The notes beneath the pieces are model-generated. The model saw nothing but the letters and a program-made list of their open reading frames with translations. It had not been told where the DNA came from and made no database searches. Position numbers and translations under genes: made by a program. Source: Aeromicrobium phoceense (lineage in GTDB: Bacteria; Actinomycetota; Actinomycetes; Propionibacteriales; Nocardioidaceae). Taken from it: DNA of 64,000 nucleotides. The stretch is from positions 2,232,001-2,296,000 of the forward strand of contig NZ_JACEOG010000001.1 in the NCBI RefSeq assembly GCF_013868155.1, read 5' to 3'. Shown in pieces: positions 36,347-46,846 of the stretch (position 1 is its first letter; each line of letters opens with the position of its first letter).

Positions 36347-36865
36347 TCAGTCGCCGAAGATGCGCTCGTAGAGGACGTGGTCGTGCCACGTCCCCGCCAG
36401 GCGCAGGTAGTCGCGCGCCACACCGAAGCGCACGAAGCCATTCTTCTCCAGGACGCGCTGGCTGGAGTGGTTGTCCAGGCGCGTGCCGGCCTCGATCCGG
36501 TGCAGGCCGAGCCGCACGAACGCCAGCTGCACGATCTCGTCGACGGCGGCGCTGGCCAGCCCCTGGCCCTGGTGCGCCTCGTCGACGTAGTAGCCCAGCA
36601 CGCCCTTCATCGAGGGGCCGCGGACGATCTCGTTGAGGTTGACCCGGCCCACCACGGAGTCGTCGGGGCCGAGGATCACCCGGGGGAACGACACGCCCTC
36701 CTCGTACCGGCGGAGCGCGTCCTGGATGATCGCGCGCTGTCCCTTCTCGGTGAAGTAGACCTCGGGACGCTTCGGCTCCAGCGCGGCCATGGCGCGGCGA
36801 TTGCGGCGCAGGACGTCGGCGAGCGCCTCGGCGTCGGTCGTGGCGACGAGTCGGGTGACGGCCAT
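36347..36865 (-). CDS. RimJ/RimL-type GNAT acetyltransferase
   Basis: A 172-residue acetyltransferase with VILGPDDSVVGRVNLNEIVR, the acetyl-CoA loop YYVDEAHQGQGLASAAVDE and GLHRIEAGTRLDNHSSQRVLEKNGF, the standard RimJ/RimL pattern for acetylating N-termini or small amines. The ATG at 36865 gives the family start; the longer upstream frame is not conserved. The acceptor is unknown. Confidence 0.87.
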   Translation of the reverse strand: MAVTRLVATTDAEALADVLRRNRRAMAALEPKRPEVYFTEKGQRAIIQDALRRYEEGVSFPRVILGPDDSVVGRVNLNEIVRGPSMKGVLGYYVDEAHQGQGLASAAVDEIVQLAFVRLGLHRIEAGTRLDNHSSQRVLEKNGFVRFGVARDYLRLAGTWHDHVLYERIFGD

Positions 36866-36920
36866 GGCGAAATCATGGCAGGCACGGGCCGGGGGGCGTC
36901 GGAGGTTTGACGCGACTCCC

Positions 36921-36953
36921 ATATCGTGTTTCGATAACATCGACAAACGATAT
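36921..36953. promoter_or_regulatory. 33-base palindrome, candidate operator for the DUF2975/XRE pair
   Basis: The arms ATATCGTGTTTCGAT (36921-36935) and ATCGACAAACGATAT (36939-36953) are inverted copies with two mismatches around AAC. It starts nine bases downstream of a TTGACG -35-like hexamer (36907-36912) and ends 16 bases before the DUF2975 ATG, so it covers the likely promoter. AT-rich in a GC-rich genome. The small XRE protein encoded next to it is the obvious candidate binder. Confidence 0.6.
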
Positions 36954-36968
36954 GAAGCGAGGTCTTCC

Positions 36969-37574
36969 ATGAAAGCGCCCTTCGGCACCGCCACCCGTTC
37001 GGACCTGTGGCTCGCCGTGGCCCTCGCGGCCGCGGTCATCGTGGGCACGGCGATCGACGCGGCGCGCCGGGTCGTGGAGATCCTGCCGAATCGCGACGTC
37101 CCGGTCGAGGTCTACTTCGAGAGCCAGCAGCAGGCGATCGCGATCACCGGGTTGTCGGAGCCCGTGCGCGTCGACCTGGACCATGCCACGATCCGCGTCT
37201 CGGACCTGGCACCGGCCAGCTACGTCTCGGCGATCGCCGCCGTGGTCGTCCCGGCCCTGGCCGTCATCGGCGTCATGGTGTGCATCTCCTGGCTGTGCCG
37301 CAACCTCGCCGGGAGCGTGTTCTTCAGCCGGACCAACACCCGACTGGTCACCGCGACGTCATTGCTGATCGTCGGTGGCTGGATGCTGAGCTCCCTGGCC
37401 AGGACCATGGCCAGCAACGGAGCGCTGGCCACGGTCTCGCCCGAGGCGGCCGACGTCTCCGTGACGATGCAGTTCTCCCTGATGTACCTCTTCATCGCGA
37501 TCATCGTGGGCAGCCTGGCCGCGGCGTTCCACGCGGGGGAGCGGATGCAGCGGGACGCGGAGGGTCTGGTCTGA
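36969..37574 (+). CDS. DUF2975-like membrane protein
   Basis: A 201-residue protein with about four membrane helices (LWLAVALAAAVIVGTAIDAA; ASYVSAIAAVVVPALAVIG; LVTATSLLIVGGWML; QFSLMYLFIAIIVGSLAAAF). The order and the partner gene match the DUF2975 family, which is nearly always followed by a YozG-like XRE regulator. Its function is unknown. Its ATG is preceded by AGCGAGG and by the palindrome at 36921. The stop overlaps the regulator start by one base. Confidence 0.82.
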   Translation: MKAPFGTATRSDLWLAVALAAAVIVGTAIDAARRVVEILPNRDVPVEVYFESQQQAIAITGLSEPVRVDLDHATIRVSDLAPASYVSAIAAVVVPALAVIGVMVCISWLCRNLAGSVFFSRTNTRLVTATSLLIVGGWMLSSLARTMASNGALATVSPEAADVSVTMQFSLMYLFIAIIVGSLAAAFHAGERMQRDAEGLV

Positions 37575-37798
37575 TGCCACCGGAGGACGACGAGCACCGG
37601 GTGCACTGCCGGCTCGACGAGCTGCTGGCGGACCGGGGGATGACCCTCACGCGGCTGGCCGAGATCGTCGGCGTCACGGTGGTCAATCTGTCGGTGCTGA
37701 AGAACGACCGCGCCCGCGCGATCCGGTTCACCACCCTCACCGCGATCTGTGAGGCTCTCGACTGCGAGATCGGGGACCTGCTCGTCATCGCGGAATGA
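37574..37798 (+). CDS. Small XRE (YozG-like) transcriptional regulator
   Basis: A 74-residue single-domain Cro/CI-type protein: VHCRLDELLADRGMTLTRLA, then IVGVTVVNLSVLKNDRARAI, and ALDCEIGDLLVI, the helix-turn-helix of the YozG/XRE_N26 type. It starts within the stop of the DUF2975 gene, so both are made together. It probably binds the palindrome at 36921-36953 and controls its own operon; the signal may come from the membrane partner (inference). Confidence 0.88.
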   Translation: MPPEDDEHRVHCRLDELLADRGMTLTRLAEIVGVTVVNLSVLKNDRARAIRFTTLTAICEALDCEIGDLLVIAE

Positions 37799-37825
37799 TT
37801 GGCGCCGCGCAGCGTTGACCCCGAC

Positions 37826-38845
37826 ATGAAGAACATCGGCTTCCTGTCGTTCGGACACTGGTCAGACTCGCCCCAGTCGGCGACCCGCTCGGCCCGGGAC
37901 ACGCTCCTGCAGTCGATCGACCTCGCCGTCGCAGCCGAGGAGCTGGGCGCCGACGGTGCCTACTTCCGCGTGCACCACTTCGCCCGCCAGCTGGCCTCGC
38001 CCTTCCCGCTGCTCGCCGCCGCGGCCGCGCGCACGAGCCGCATCGAGCTGGGCACCGGCGTCATCGACATGCGGTACGAGAACCCGCTGTACTTCGCCGA
38101 GAACGCCGCCGCCGCCGACCTCATCTCCGGCGGCAGGCTCCAGCTGGGCATCAGCCGGGGATCACCGGAGCAGGTCGTCGCCGGCTACCGGTACTTCGGC
38201 TTCGAGCCGCCCGAGGGCATGAGCGACGCCGACATGGCCCGCGGCCACACGCAGGTGCTCATGGAGGTGCTCAAGGGGGAAGGCTTCGCCGAGCCGAACC
38301 CGCGGCCGATGTTCCCGAACCCTCCGGGCCCGCTCCCGTTGGAGCCGCACTCGCCGGGGCTGCGCGACCGCATCTGGTGGGGCGCCGGCTCGCGCGCGAC
38401 CGCCGAGTGGACCGCCGAGCAGGGCATGAACCTGATGAGCTCGACGCTGCTCACCGAGGACACGGGCGTGCCGTTCCACCAGCTCCAGGCCGAGCAGATC
38501 CAGCGCTTCCGCGACGCGTGGAAGGCGGCCGGTCACGAGCGCGAGCCCCGCGTCTCGGTCAGCCGCAGCATCTTCCCGCTGGTGTCCGACCGCGACCGGG
38601 CCTACTTCGGGCACGAGTCGCGCAGCACCGACCAGGTCGGCTTCCTCGACGGCGGCTCGGCGCGCTTCGGGCGCTCCTACGCGGCCGAGCCCGACGTGCT
38701 GGTGAAGGAGCTCGCCGAGGACGAGGCGATCGCGGCCGCCGACACGCTGCTGCTCACCGTCCCGAACCAGCTCGGGGTGGACTACAACGCCCACGTGATC
38801 GAGAGCCTGCTGACGCACGTGGCTCCCGCACTGGGCTGGCGCTGA
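37826..38845 (+). CDS. LLM-class flavin-dependent oxidoreductase
   Basis: A 339-residue bacterial-luciferase-like monooxygenase. IGFLSFGHWSDSPQSATRSA, AEELGADGAYFRVHHFARQL and LGTGVIDMRYENPLYFAENA match the FMN-dependent subfamily. The central region GAGSRATAEWTAEQGMNLMS contacts the flavin. The substrate is unknown. The ATG at 37826 lies 27 bases after the XRE gene stop and could share its transcript. Confidence 0.9.
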   Translation: MKNIGFLSFGHWSDSPQSATRSARDTLLQSIDLAVAAEELGADGAYFRVHHFARQLASPFPLLAAAAARTSRIELGTGVIDMRYENPLYFAENAAAADLISGGRLQLGISRGSPEQVVAGYRYFGFEPPEGMSDADMARGHTQVLMEVLKGEGFAEPNPRPMFPNPPGPLPLEPHSPGLRDRIWWGAGSRATAEWTAEQGMNLMSSTLLTEDTGVPFHQLQAEQIQRFRDAWKAAGHEREPRVSVSRSIFPLVSDRDRAYFGHESRSTDQVGFLDGGSARFGRSYAAEPDVLVKELAEDEAIAAADTLLLTVPNQLGVDYNAHVIESLLTHVAPALGWR

Positions 38846-38871
38846 TCGCGACCCGGGTCGATGCTGTCCTC

Positions 38872-39525
38872 ATGAGCACGCTCGACGTCCCGACGATCAT
38901 CGCCGCCGGCCTGGATGACTGGCGCCCCCTCGTCCACAGCCTGCACGCCCGGTTCCGCACCGGCGACTTCGCGCAGGGCCTGGAGTTCGTCGTGGACATC
39001 GGTGCCGCGGCCGAGGCGGCGAACCACCACCCGGACGTGAAGCTCACCTACACGCACGTCGACATCACGCTGATCAGTCACGACTCCGGCGGGATCACCG
39101 ACCGCGACCTCGACCTCGCGCGCACGATCAGCGACCTGGCGGGGGAGCGGGGGTTCGAGTCCGATCCGGCGCGCCTGACCACCGTCGAGATCGCGCTCAA
39201 CGCCCAGGACAAGGACGCGATCGGCCCGTTCTGGGCCGCGATGCTGACCGGCGACGCGAACGCCTACGACGGCGAGCAGGTCACCGACGACACGGGCCAG
39301 GTGCCGCTGCTGTGGTTCCAGCCCACCGAGGAGCGCACCGAGGTCCCGCCGATGTGCTTCCACCTCGACGTCTGGATCCCGGTGGGCCAGCTGCCGTCCC
39401 GGATCGAGGCCGGCGTGGCCGCGGGCGGGCGCGTCTTCGACGACTCCGAGTCGCCGTCCTTCGTCGTGCTGGAGGACGTCGAGGGCAACAAGGCCTGCCT
39501 CTGCACCGTGATGGACCGTGGTTGA
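38872..39525 (+). CDS. Fusion of pterin-4a-carbinolamine dehydratase and VOC domain
   Basis: A 217-residue two-domain protein. Residues about 1-92 are a PCD/DCoH domain with the active-site AANHHPDVKLTYTHVDITL followed by SHDSGGITDRDLDLARTI. Residues about 100-217 resemble the glyoxalase/VOC fold (PFWAAMLTGDANAYD, CFHLDVWIPVGQLPSRI, FVVLEDVEGNKACLCT). PCD regenerates tetrahydropterin after hydroxylase reactions; the VOC part is of unknown role. No aromatic amino-acid hydroxylase is nearby. The ATG at 38872 has a GATGCT hexamer six bases upstream, hinting at leaderless transcription. Confidence 0.88.
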   Translation: MSTLDVPTIIAAGLDDWRPLVHSLHARFRTGDFAQGLEFVVDIGAAAEAANHHPDVKLTYTHVDITLISHDSGGITDRDLDLARTISDLAGERGFESDPARLTTVEIALNAQDKDAIGPFWAAMLTGDANAYDGEQVTDDTGQVPLLWFQPTEERTEVPPMCFHLDVWIPVGQLPSRIEAGVAAGGRVFDDSESPSFVVLEDVEGNKACLCTVMDRG

Positions 39526-39535
39526 CGGGACCTGA

Positions 39536-40780
39536 TCAGGAGGAGCCGAACTCCAGCGACGCCGCGCGCGCCTGCAGCCAGGCCCGCTCGAGGTCGTTGC
39601 CCGCGAGCTCGGCCGCCGCGATGAACTGGCCGCGTGCCTCGGCGGTGCGGCCGAGCCTCAGCAGCAGATCGGCGCGCGTGCTGGCGACGAGGTGGCTGCG
39701 CGCGAGCGTGCCCTCGGCGTCGATCCGGTCGATCTCGGCCAGCGCGGGCTCCAGGCCGCCCTCGGTCATCGAGAGCGCCGCGGCGCGGTTGAGCCGGACG
39801 ACGGGTCCAGGGACGAGCGCGGCGAGCGCGTCGTAGAGCACCAGGATCCGCTCCCAGTCCGTGGCGGCGAACGACGGCGCCGTGGCGTGGCACGCGGCGA
39901 TGGCGGCCTGCAGCGCGTAGGGGCCCCGGCCGCGACCCAGGCCGTCGACCCGCTCGAGCGCCTCGACGCCGCGGGCGATCTGCGACCGGTCCCAGAGCCG
40001 GCGGTCCTGGTGGGCCAGCGTCACCGGGTCCCCGTGGCGGTCCGTGCGAGCTGCAAAGCGCGACGACTGCAGCTCCATCAGCGCGACCAGCCCGTGGATC
40101 TCGGGCTCGCGGGGCAGCAGACGGCTGACGACGCGGCCGAGGCGCAGCGCCTCCTGGGCGAGGTCGCGGCGGACCCAGCGGTCGCCGGCGCTCGCGGCGT
40201 AGCCCTCGGTGTAGAGCAGGTAGATCACGGTGAGCACCGCCGAGAGCCGGGTGGACCACTCGGTGTGGTCGGGCACCTCGAACGGCACGCGGGCCTCGCT
40301 GAGGGTCCGCTTGGCGCGGACGATGCGCTGCTGGACCGCCGGGACGGTGGACAGCAGCAGGCGCGCGATCTCCGTGGTGGAGAGTCCGGCCACGACGCGC
40401 AGGGTCAGCGCGACCTGGGCCTCCCGGGCGAGCACGGGGTGACAGGCGGTGAAGACGAGGCGCAGCAGGTCGTCCTCGATCGGCTCCCACGCCGCGTCGT
40501 CCTCCTGGTCGAGCTGGTGGGCCATCGTCCGATGACGCTCGTCGAGCGCCGCCCTGCGCCGCCAGCCGTCGACTGCCCGGCGCCGGGCCACCGTGGTGAG
40601 CCACGCGCCGGGGTTGCGGGGCACGCCCGACTCGGGCCAGACGCGCAGCGCCTCGGCGACGGCGTCCTGGGCCAGGTCCTCGGCCTCGGAGAGATCGCCG
40701 GTCACGCGAGCCAGGGTGGCGACGACCCGCGGGCCCTCGATGCGCCAGACGGCATCGAGGGTCGCGGCGAGATCGTCCAT
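39536..40780 (-). CDS. ECF42-type RNA polymerase sigma factor with C-terminal TPR-like extension
   Basis: A 414-residue ECF sigma factor, about twice the usual length. Sigma region 2 is LARVTGDLSEAEDLAQDAVA to NPGAWLTTVARRRAVDGWRR; region 4 contains AREAQVALTLRVVAGLSTTE and VPAVQQRIVRAKRTL. From about residue 190 on, a large helical extension (YLLYTEGYAASAGDRWVRRD onward) is typical of the ECF42 group. These have no anti-sigma factor but a DGPF/YciI partner gene, present here one base upstream. The extension is thought to control activity. Regulon unknown. Confidence 0.9.
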   Translation of the reverse strand: MDDLAATLDAVWRIEGPRVVATLARVTGDLSEAEDLAQDAVAEALRVWPESGVPRNPGAWLTTVARRRAVDGWRRRAALDERHRTMAHQLDQEDDAAWEPIEDDLLRLVFTACHPVLAREAQVALTLRVVAGLSTTEIARLLLSTVPAVQQRIVRAKRTLSEARVPFEVPDHTEWSTRLSAVLTVIYLLYTEGYAASAGDRWVRRDLAQEALRLGRVVSRLLPREPEIHGLVALMELQSSRFAARTDRHGDPVTLAHQDRRLWDRSQIARGVEALERVDGLGRGRGPYALQAAIAACHATAPSFAATDWERILVLYDALAALVPGPVVRLNRAAALSMTEGGLEPALAEIDRIDAEGTLARSHLVASTRADLLLRLGRTAEARGQFIAAAELAGNDLERAWLQARAASLEFGSS

Positions 40781-40781
40781 G

Positions 40782-41207
40782 TCAGGCGTTGCCGAGCTGC
40801 TCGCGCCAGCCGGCCTCCTTCTGCACGTACTCGTTGTCGGCGAAGTCCTCGAAGTCGGACTCGTCGGTGATGCGACGCACCTCCAGCTTCGACCCGGGGC
40901 CCAGCGGGCAGCGCTTGGCCCACTCGACGGCCTCCTCGCGCGAGGCGACCTGCAGGACCCAGAAGCCGTTGAACAGCTCGTGCGTCTCGCCGTAGGGACC
41001 GTCCGTGACGATCGGCTCCTCGGCGGAGAAGTCCACCACGAAGCCCTCCGACGGGTCGGAGAGGCCGTCGCCCCCGGCCATCACGCCCGCGTTCATGAGC
41101 GCCTCGTTGTACGCGCCCATCGCGTTGATGATCTCCTCGAAGTCCATCTCCTTCGACGCCGCGAGGGCCTCGTCGTTGGTGCGCATGATCAGCATGTACT
41201 TCTTCAT
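40782..41207 (-). CDS. YciI/DGPF-domain protein, ECF42 partner
   Basis: A 141-residue YciI-fold protein with the DGPF-type motif IVTDGPYGETHELFNGFWVL. DGPF proteins accompany ECF42 sigma factors and are usually their target genes rather than anti-sigma factors. It precedes the sigma gene in the same transcript with a one-base gap. The ATG at 41207 is followed by KKYMLIMRTNDEALAASKE. Biochemical role is unknown. Confidence 0.9.
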   Translation of the reverse strand: MKKYMLIMRTNDEALAASKEMDFEEIINAMGAYNEALMNAGVMAGGDGLSDPSEGFVVDFSAEEPIVTDGPYGETHELFNGFWVLQVASREEAVEWAKRCPLGPGSKLEVRRITDESDFEDFADNEYVQKEAGWREQLGNA

Positions 41208-41251
41208 GATTCCGGTCCTCTCGTCGGACGCACCTTGCGTCCTCTCACCGT

Positions 41252-41281
41252 GACGTCGAACGGCGTCGGCCGAGATCGACA
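41252..41281 (-). promoter_or_regulatory. Candidate ECF42 promoter for the YciI-sigma operon
   Basis: On the minus strand, TGTCGA (41281-41276) is followed after 17 bases by CGACGTC (41258-41252), 44 bases before the YciI ATG. This resembles the TGTCGA / CGA-C promoter pattern I recall for ECF42 sigma factors, so the sigma factor may control its own operon. The consensus is from memory. Confidence 0.5.
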
Positions 41282-41360
41282 GCCTCCACGAAGAAAGTTC
41301 GTCGAATCTCGTCCGGGCCACGGTATAGGTTCTGCGAGGGAACAGGAGAGGACCTTTCGC

Positions 41361-43715
<2,355 letters not shown>

Positions 43716-43773
43716 TCGTCCGGAGGTGGGGCTGCTGGGGCCAGGTGTGACCTGTCCTACACTCGGCCTCATC

Positions 43774-44976
43774 ATGCGAGCGCTTCCCACCGAACGGACC
43801 CGCGTCCGCCGCCAGGTGGGCTTCGTCGTCGTCCTGGTGGCGCTGACGGTCTTCCTGATCGGCGCGAGCGCTCCCTCGCCGTTCTACCCGGTGCTGCAGG
43901 AGCGCATCGGCTTCTCCTCGGTGACGATGACGCTGATCTTCGCGGTCTACGCCGTGTCGATGCTGGTGACGCTCCTGCTCACCGGATCCCTGTCCGACCA
44001 CCTCGGCCGGCGGCCGGTCATGACCGCCGGACTTCTCGTCCTGGCGGTCAGCATGACCGCATTCTGGCAGGCCGAGACCGTCGGCCTGCTCATCACCGCC
44101 CGCGTCGTGCAGGGATTCGGCGCCGGCCTCCTGATGTCCTCGATGTCCGCGGCGGTCGTCGACCTCGAGCCCGTCAGCCGGCCCGGCTGGGGTGCGATCG
44201 CGAACTCGGTCACGCCGCTGGCCGGACTGGCCGCGGGAGGCCTGATCGCCGGTCTCGTCCTCGAGTACGTGGACGAGGACCCGTTCACCGCGATCTTCGG
44301 CGTGCTCACCGGCGTGTTCGTGCTGATGGCGCTCCTGGTGTGGGTGGCGCCCGAGACGTCGGCCCGGCGAACGGGTGTCTGGGCCTCGCTCCGACCCAAC
44401 GTCGGCGTGCCTCCCGAGGCCCGCGCCGCCTTCCTCCGTGCGCTTCCCGCCCTCATCGCGGGGTGGGCCACGAGCGGCTTCTACCTCTCGCTCGGAGCCC
44501 CCTTGGTCGCCCAGGAGCTCGGCGGCGACAGCCACGTCATGCAGGGTCTGGCCATCACCGCGATCAACGGCGCGGGCGCCGCGATGTGCTTCGTCGCCCG
44601 TGGGTGGACCGGCCGCCGCATCACGCTCTACGGCACCACCACCCTGGCGGTCGGCACGGCCCTCACCCTCGTGGCCCTGGCTGCCGGCAGCCTGCCCTGG
44701 TTCCTCGCGGCCGCCGTGTTCGCGGGCACGGGCTTCGGGGCCTCCTTCATGGGCATCATGCGCTCGGTCACGCCGTTGGCGCCGCCTGAGCGCCGGGGCG
44801 AGCTGTTCGCCGCCGTCTTCGTGGCGAGCTACGTCGCCTTCGGCGTCCCGGCGGTCATCGCCGGGTTCGCGGTCGGCGAGTTCGGCCTCACGCCCACCGC
44901 GATGGTCTACGGCGGGGTCGTCGTGACGCTCTCGGCGCTGGCCGCGGTGCTGCGCAAGTTCGGCTCGACCGACTGA
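43774..44976 (+). CDS. MFS drug-efflux-like transporter
   Basis: A 400-residue protein with about 12 membrane helices. The loop SLSDHLGRRPVMTAG is the conserved MFS motif A (GxLxDrxGRRxxl), and SAPSPFYPVLQERIGFSSVT is the periplasmic start. No substrate can be assigned. It follows the UvrA-like gene by 58 bases. The ATG at 43774 follows a TACACT hexamer (43758-43763) that may be a promoter of its own. Confidence 0.87.
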   Translation: MRALPTERTRVRRQVGFVVVLVALTVFLIGASAPSPFYPVLQERIGFSSVTMTLIFAVYAVSMLVTLLLTGSLSDHLGRRPVMTAGLLVLAVSMTAFWQAETVGLLITARVVQGFGAGLLMSSMSAAVVDLEPVSRPGWGAIANSVTPLAGLAAGGLIAGLVLEYVDEDPFTAIFGVLTGVFVLMALLVWVAPETSARRTGVWASLRPNVGVPPEARAAFLRALPALIAGWATSGFYLSLGAPLVAQELGGDSHVMQGLAITAINGAGAAMCFVARGWTGRRITLYGTTTLAVGTALTLVALAAGSLPWFLAAAVFAGTGFGASFMGIMRSVTPLAPPERRGELFAAVFVASYVAFGVPAVIAGFAVGEFGLTPTAMVYGGVVVTLSALAAVLRKFGSTD

Positions 44977-45049
44977 CGAGCGGTACGTTGAGGAGGGAGG
45001 GCGAACGCCTACCCCTCGTCATGTTTCCGGCAGACAGGACCCGACGCCC

Positions 45050-45961
45050 GTGGCCGTGATCCTGCTGTGCGGCGCGGCCGGGTCGGGCAAGTCCACGTAC
45101 GCCCGCCGCCTCGAGACCGACGGCTGGGTTCGGCTGTGCTTCGACGTCGAAACGTGGCGTCGCGGCGTGAGGACGCTGCCGGCGCCGCCGGATCTGTTGC
45201 CCGGGATCGAGGACGAGCTGGAGGCCCGCCTCGCCGAGGCAGTGCGCGCCGGCCGTGACGTCGTGGTCGACCTCTCATTCGCGACGCGCGAGCTGCGGGA
45301 CGCCTACCGCGGGCTCGCCGCGGACCTCGGTGCCGTGGCCGAGACCGTCCACCTGCCGGTCGACATGTCGACAGCGCTGGACCGCGTCCGTCAGCGGCGG
45401 GACACCGGTCCGGACGACTACCGGCTCACCGACGAGGTCGTGCGAGCTCAACTGGAGGGTTTCGACGCCCCGACGTTCGCCGAGCACCCGCTGACGATCG
45501 TCGACGGCGACCTCGTGCTGCGTCACGCACGACCTGCCGACGTGGGGGAGCTGCTGGAGTTCTGGTCCGGATCGGCGGAGAACGCGTCGCGGCCGCAGGA
45601 CTCCGAGGTCGCGGTGGAACGGCTGCTCGCGCGCGATCCCGCGGCGGTGATCGTGGCCGATGTCGATGACCGGATCGTCGGCACCGTGATCGCGGGCTGG
45701 GACGGCTGGCGGGCGCATCTCTACCGACTCGCGGTCGGAAGGGACGTGAGGGGACGGGGCATCGCGCGGCAGCTGCTGCGGCACGCCGAGGAGCGACTTC
45801 TCGATCTCGGCGCGACCCGACTCGACGCGATGGTCCTGGACGGGAACGAGGCAGGGGCCGCGGTCTGGCGCGCGGCAGGCTATGCGCCGCAGGGGGAGTG
45901 GAGCCGGTGGGTCAAGCCGGTCGGGCCGCGGCAGACCCCCGGCGGGGCTACCGTGGAGTAA
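45050..45961 (+). CDS. P-loop kinase-like domain fused to GNAT acetyltransferase
   Basis: A 303-residue fusion. Residues 1-150 form a P-loop NTPase/kinase of the AAA_33/zeta-like type with Walker A GAAGSGKST (8-16), a Walker-B-like VVVDLSF and the lid region RVRQRRDTGPDDYRL. Residues about 157-295 form a GNAT domain (LVLRHARPADVGELLEFWSG; acetyl-CoA loop VGRDVRGRGIARQLL near 229; DGNEAGAAVWRAAGYAP). Such a pairing of a phosphotransferase and an acetyltransferase in one chain suggests a small-molecule modifier, perhaps for resistance, but no function is established. The start is a GTG. No antitoxin-like gene is adjacent. Confidence 0.85.
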   Translation: MAVILLCGAAGSGKSTYARRLETDGWVRLCFDVETWRRGVRTLPAPPDLLPGIEDELEARLAEAVRAGRDVVVDLSFATRELRDAYRGLAADLGAVAETVHLPVDMSTALDRVRQRRDTGPDDYRLTDEVVRAQLEGFDAPTFAEHPLTIVDGDLVLRHARPADVGELLEFWSGSAENASRPQDSEVAVERLLARDPAAVIVADVDDRIVGTVIAGWDGWRAHLYRLAVGRDVRGRGIARQLLRHAEERLLDLGATRLDAMVLDGNEAGAAVWRAAGYAPQGEWSRWVKPVGPRQTPGGATVE

Positions 45962-45988
45962 CACCCGACCAGGATCAGGAGGCTGCCC

Positions 45989-46846
45989 GTGTCCACCTCA
46001 GCGCGGACGATGGTCCTGCACGGCCACGAGCTGTCGTACCTCGACCGGGGCGACGGACCCGTGGTCCTGTTCATCCACGGCATCCTGGGCTCCCAGCACA
46101 ACTGGGTGCACCTCGTGAACCGGATGGACGACACCCAGCGGGTGATCGTCCCGGATCTCTTCGGGCACGGCGCCTCGGCGAAGCCGATGGGGGACTACTC
46201 GCTGAGCTCGCACGCCGCGACGCTGCGTGACCTGCTCGACCGGCTCGGTGTCGACACCGTCACGGTGGTGGGTCACTCGCTCGGCGGCGGCATCGCGATG
46301 CAGTTCTACTACCTGTTCCCCGAGCGGGTCGAGCGCCTCGTCCTCGTGGCCAGTGGCGGACTGGGCCGCGAGGTGAGCCCGCTGCTGCGCGCCGCGACCC
46401 TGCCGGGCGCCGAGCACGTGCTGAGCGTCGTCGCCTCCGGCTGGGTGCTCGGCCGCGTGGAGTCCGCCGGGCGCACGGCGGCCAGGATCGGCTGGAAGCC
46501 CGGCGCCGACGTCGGCGCGATCTGGCGCGGCTTCACCTCGCTCGGCGACAAGGAGAGCCGCAAGGCGTTCCTCGCGACCACCCGCGCGGTGGTCGACCCC
46601 GGCGGCCAGACGGTCAGCGCGCACGACCACCTCGGGGACGTGGGCCCGATCCCGGTGCTGCTGGTCTGGGGGAGCAGGGACCGGATGATTCCCGCCTGGC
46701 ACGCGATCAAGGCCCAGGAGTCGGTGCCGGGCTGTCAGGTCGAGCTGTTCGAGGGCGCCGGGCACTTCCCGCACCTGGACGATCCCGACCGCTTCGCCGA
46801 CGTCCTGGCCCGGTTCATCGCCACGACCTCACCTGCGGCTGGCTGA
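45989..46846 (+). CDS. Alpha/beta hydrolase
   Basis: A 285-residue hydrolase. The oxyanion region is LFIHGILGSQHNW, the nucleophile elbow VVGHSLGGGIAMQFYYLF, the acid ...LVWGSRDRMIP and the catalytic His GAGHFPHLDDP. No signal peptide. The GTG at 45989 is preceded by AGGAGGCTGCCC. The substrate is unknown. Its 3' end overlaps the convergent VOC gene by 18 bases. Confidence 0.9.
   Translation: MSTSARTMVLHGHELSYLDRGDGPVVLFIHGILGSQHNWVHLVNRMDDTQRVIVPDLFGHGASAKPMGDYSLSSHAATLRDLLDRLGVDTVTVVGHSLGGGIAMQFYYLFPERVERLVLVASGGLGREVSPLLRAATLPGAEHVLSVVASGWVLGRVESAGRTAARIGWKPGADVGAIWRGFTSLGDKESRKAFLATTRAVVDPGGQTVSAHDHLGDVGPIPVLLVWGSRDRMIPAWHAIKAQESVPGCQVELFEGAGHFPHLDDPDRFADVLARFIATTSPAAG

Noticed and set aside
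45050..45500. Zeta-type toxin of a toxin-antitoxin pair
   Set aside because: The kinase half is fused to an acetyltransferase and there is no small antitoxin gene adjacent.
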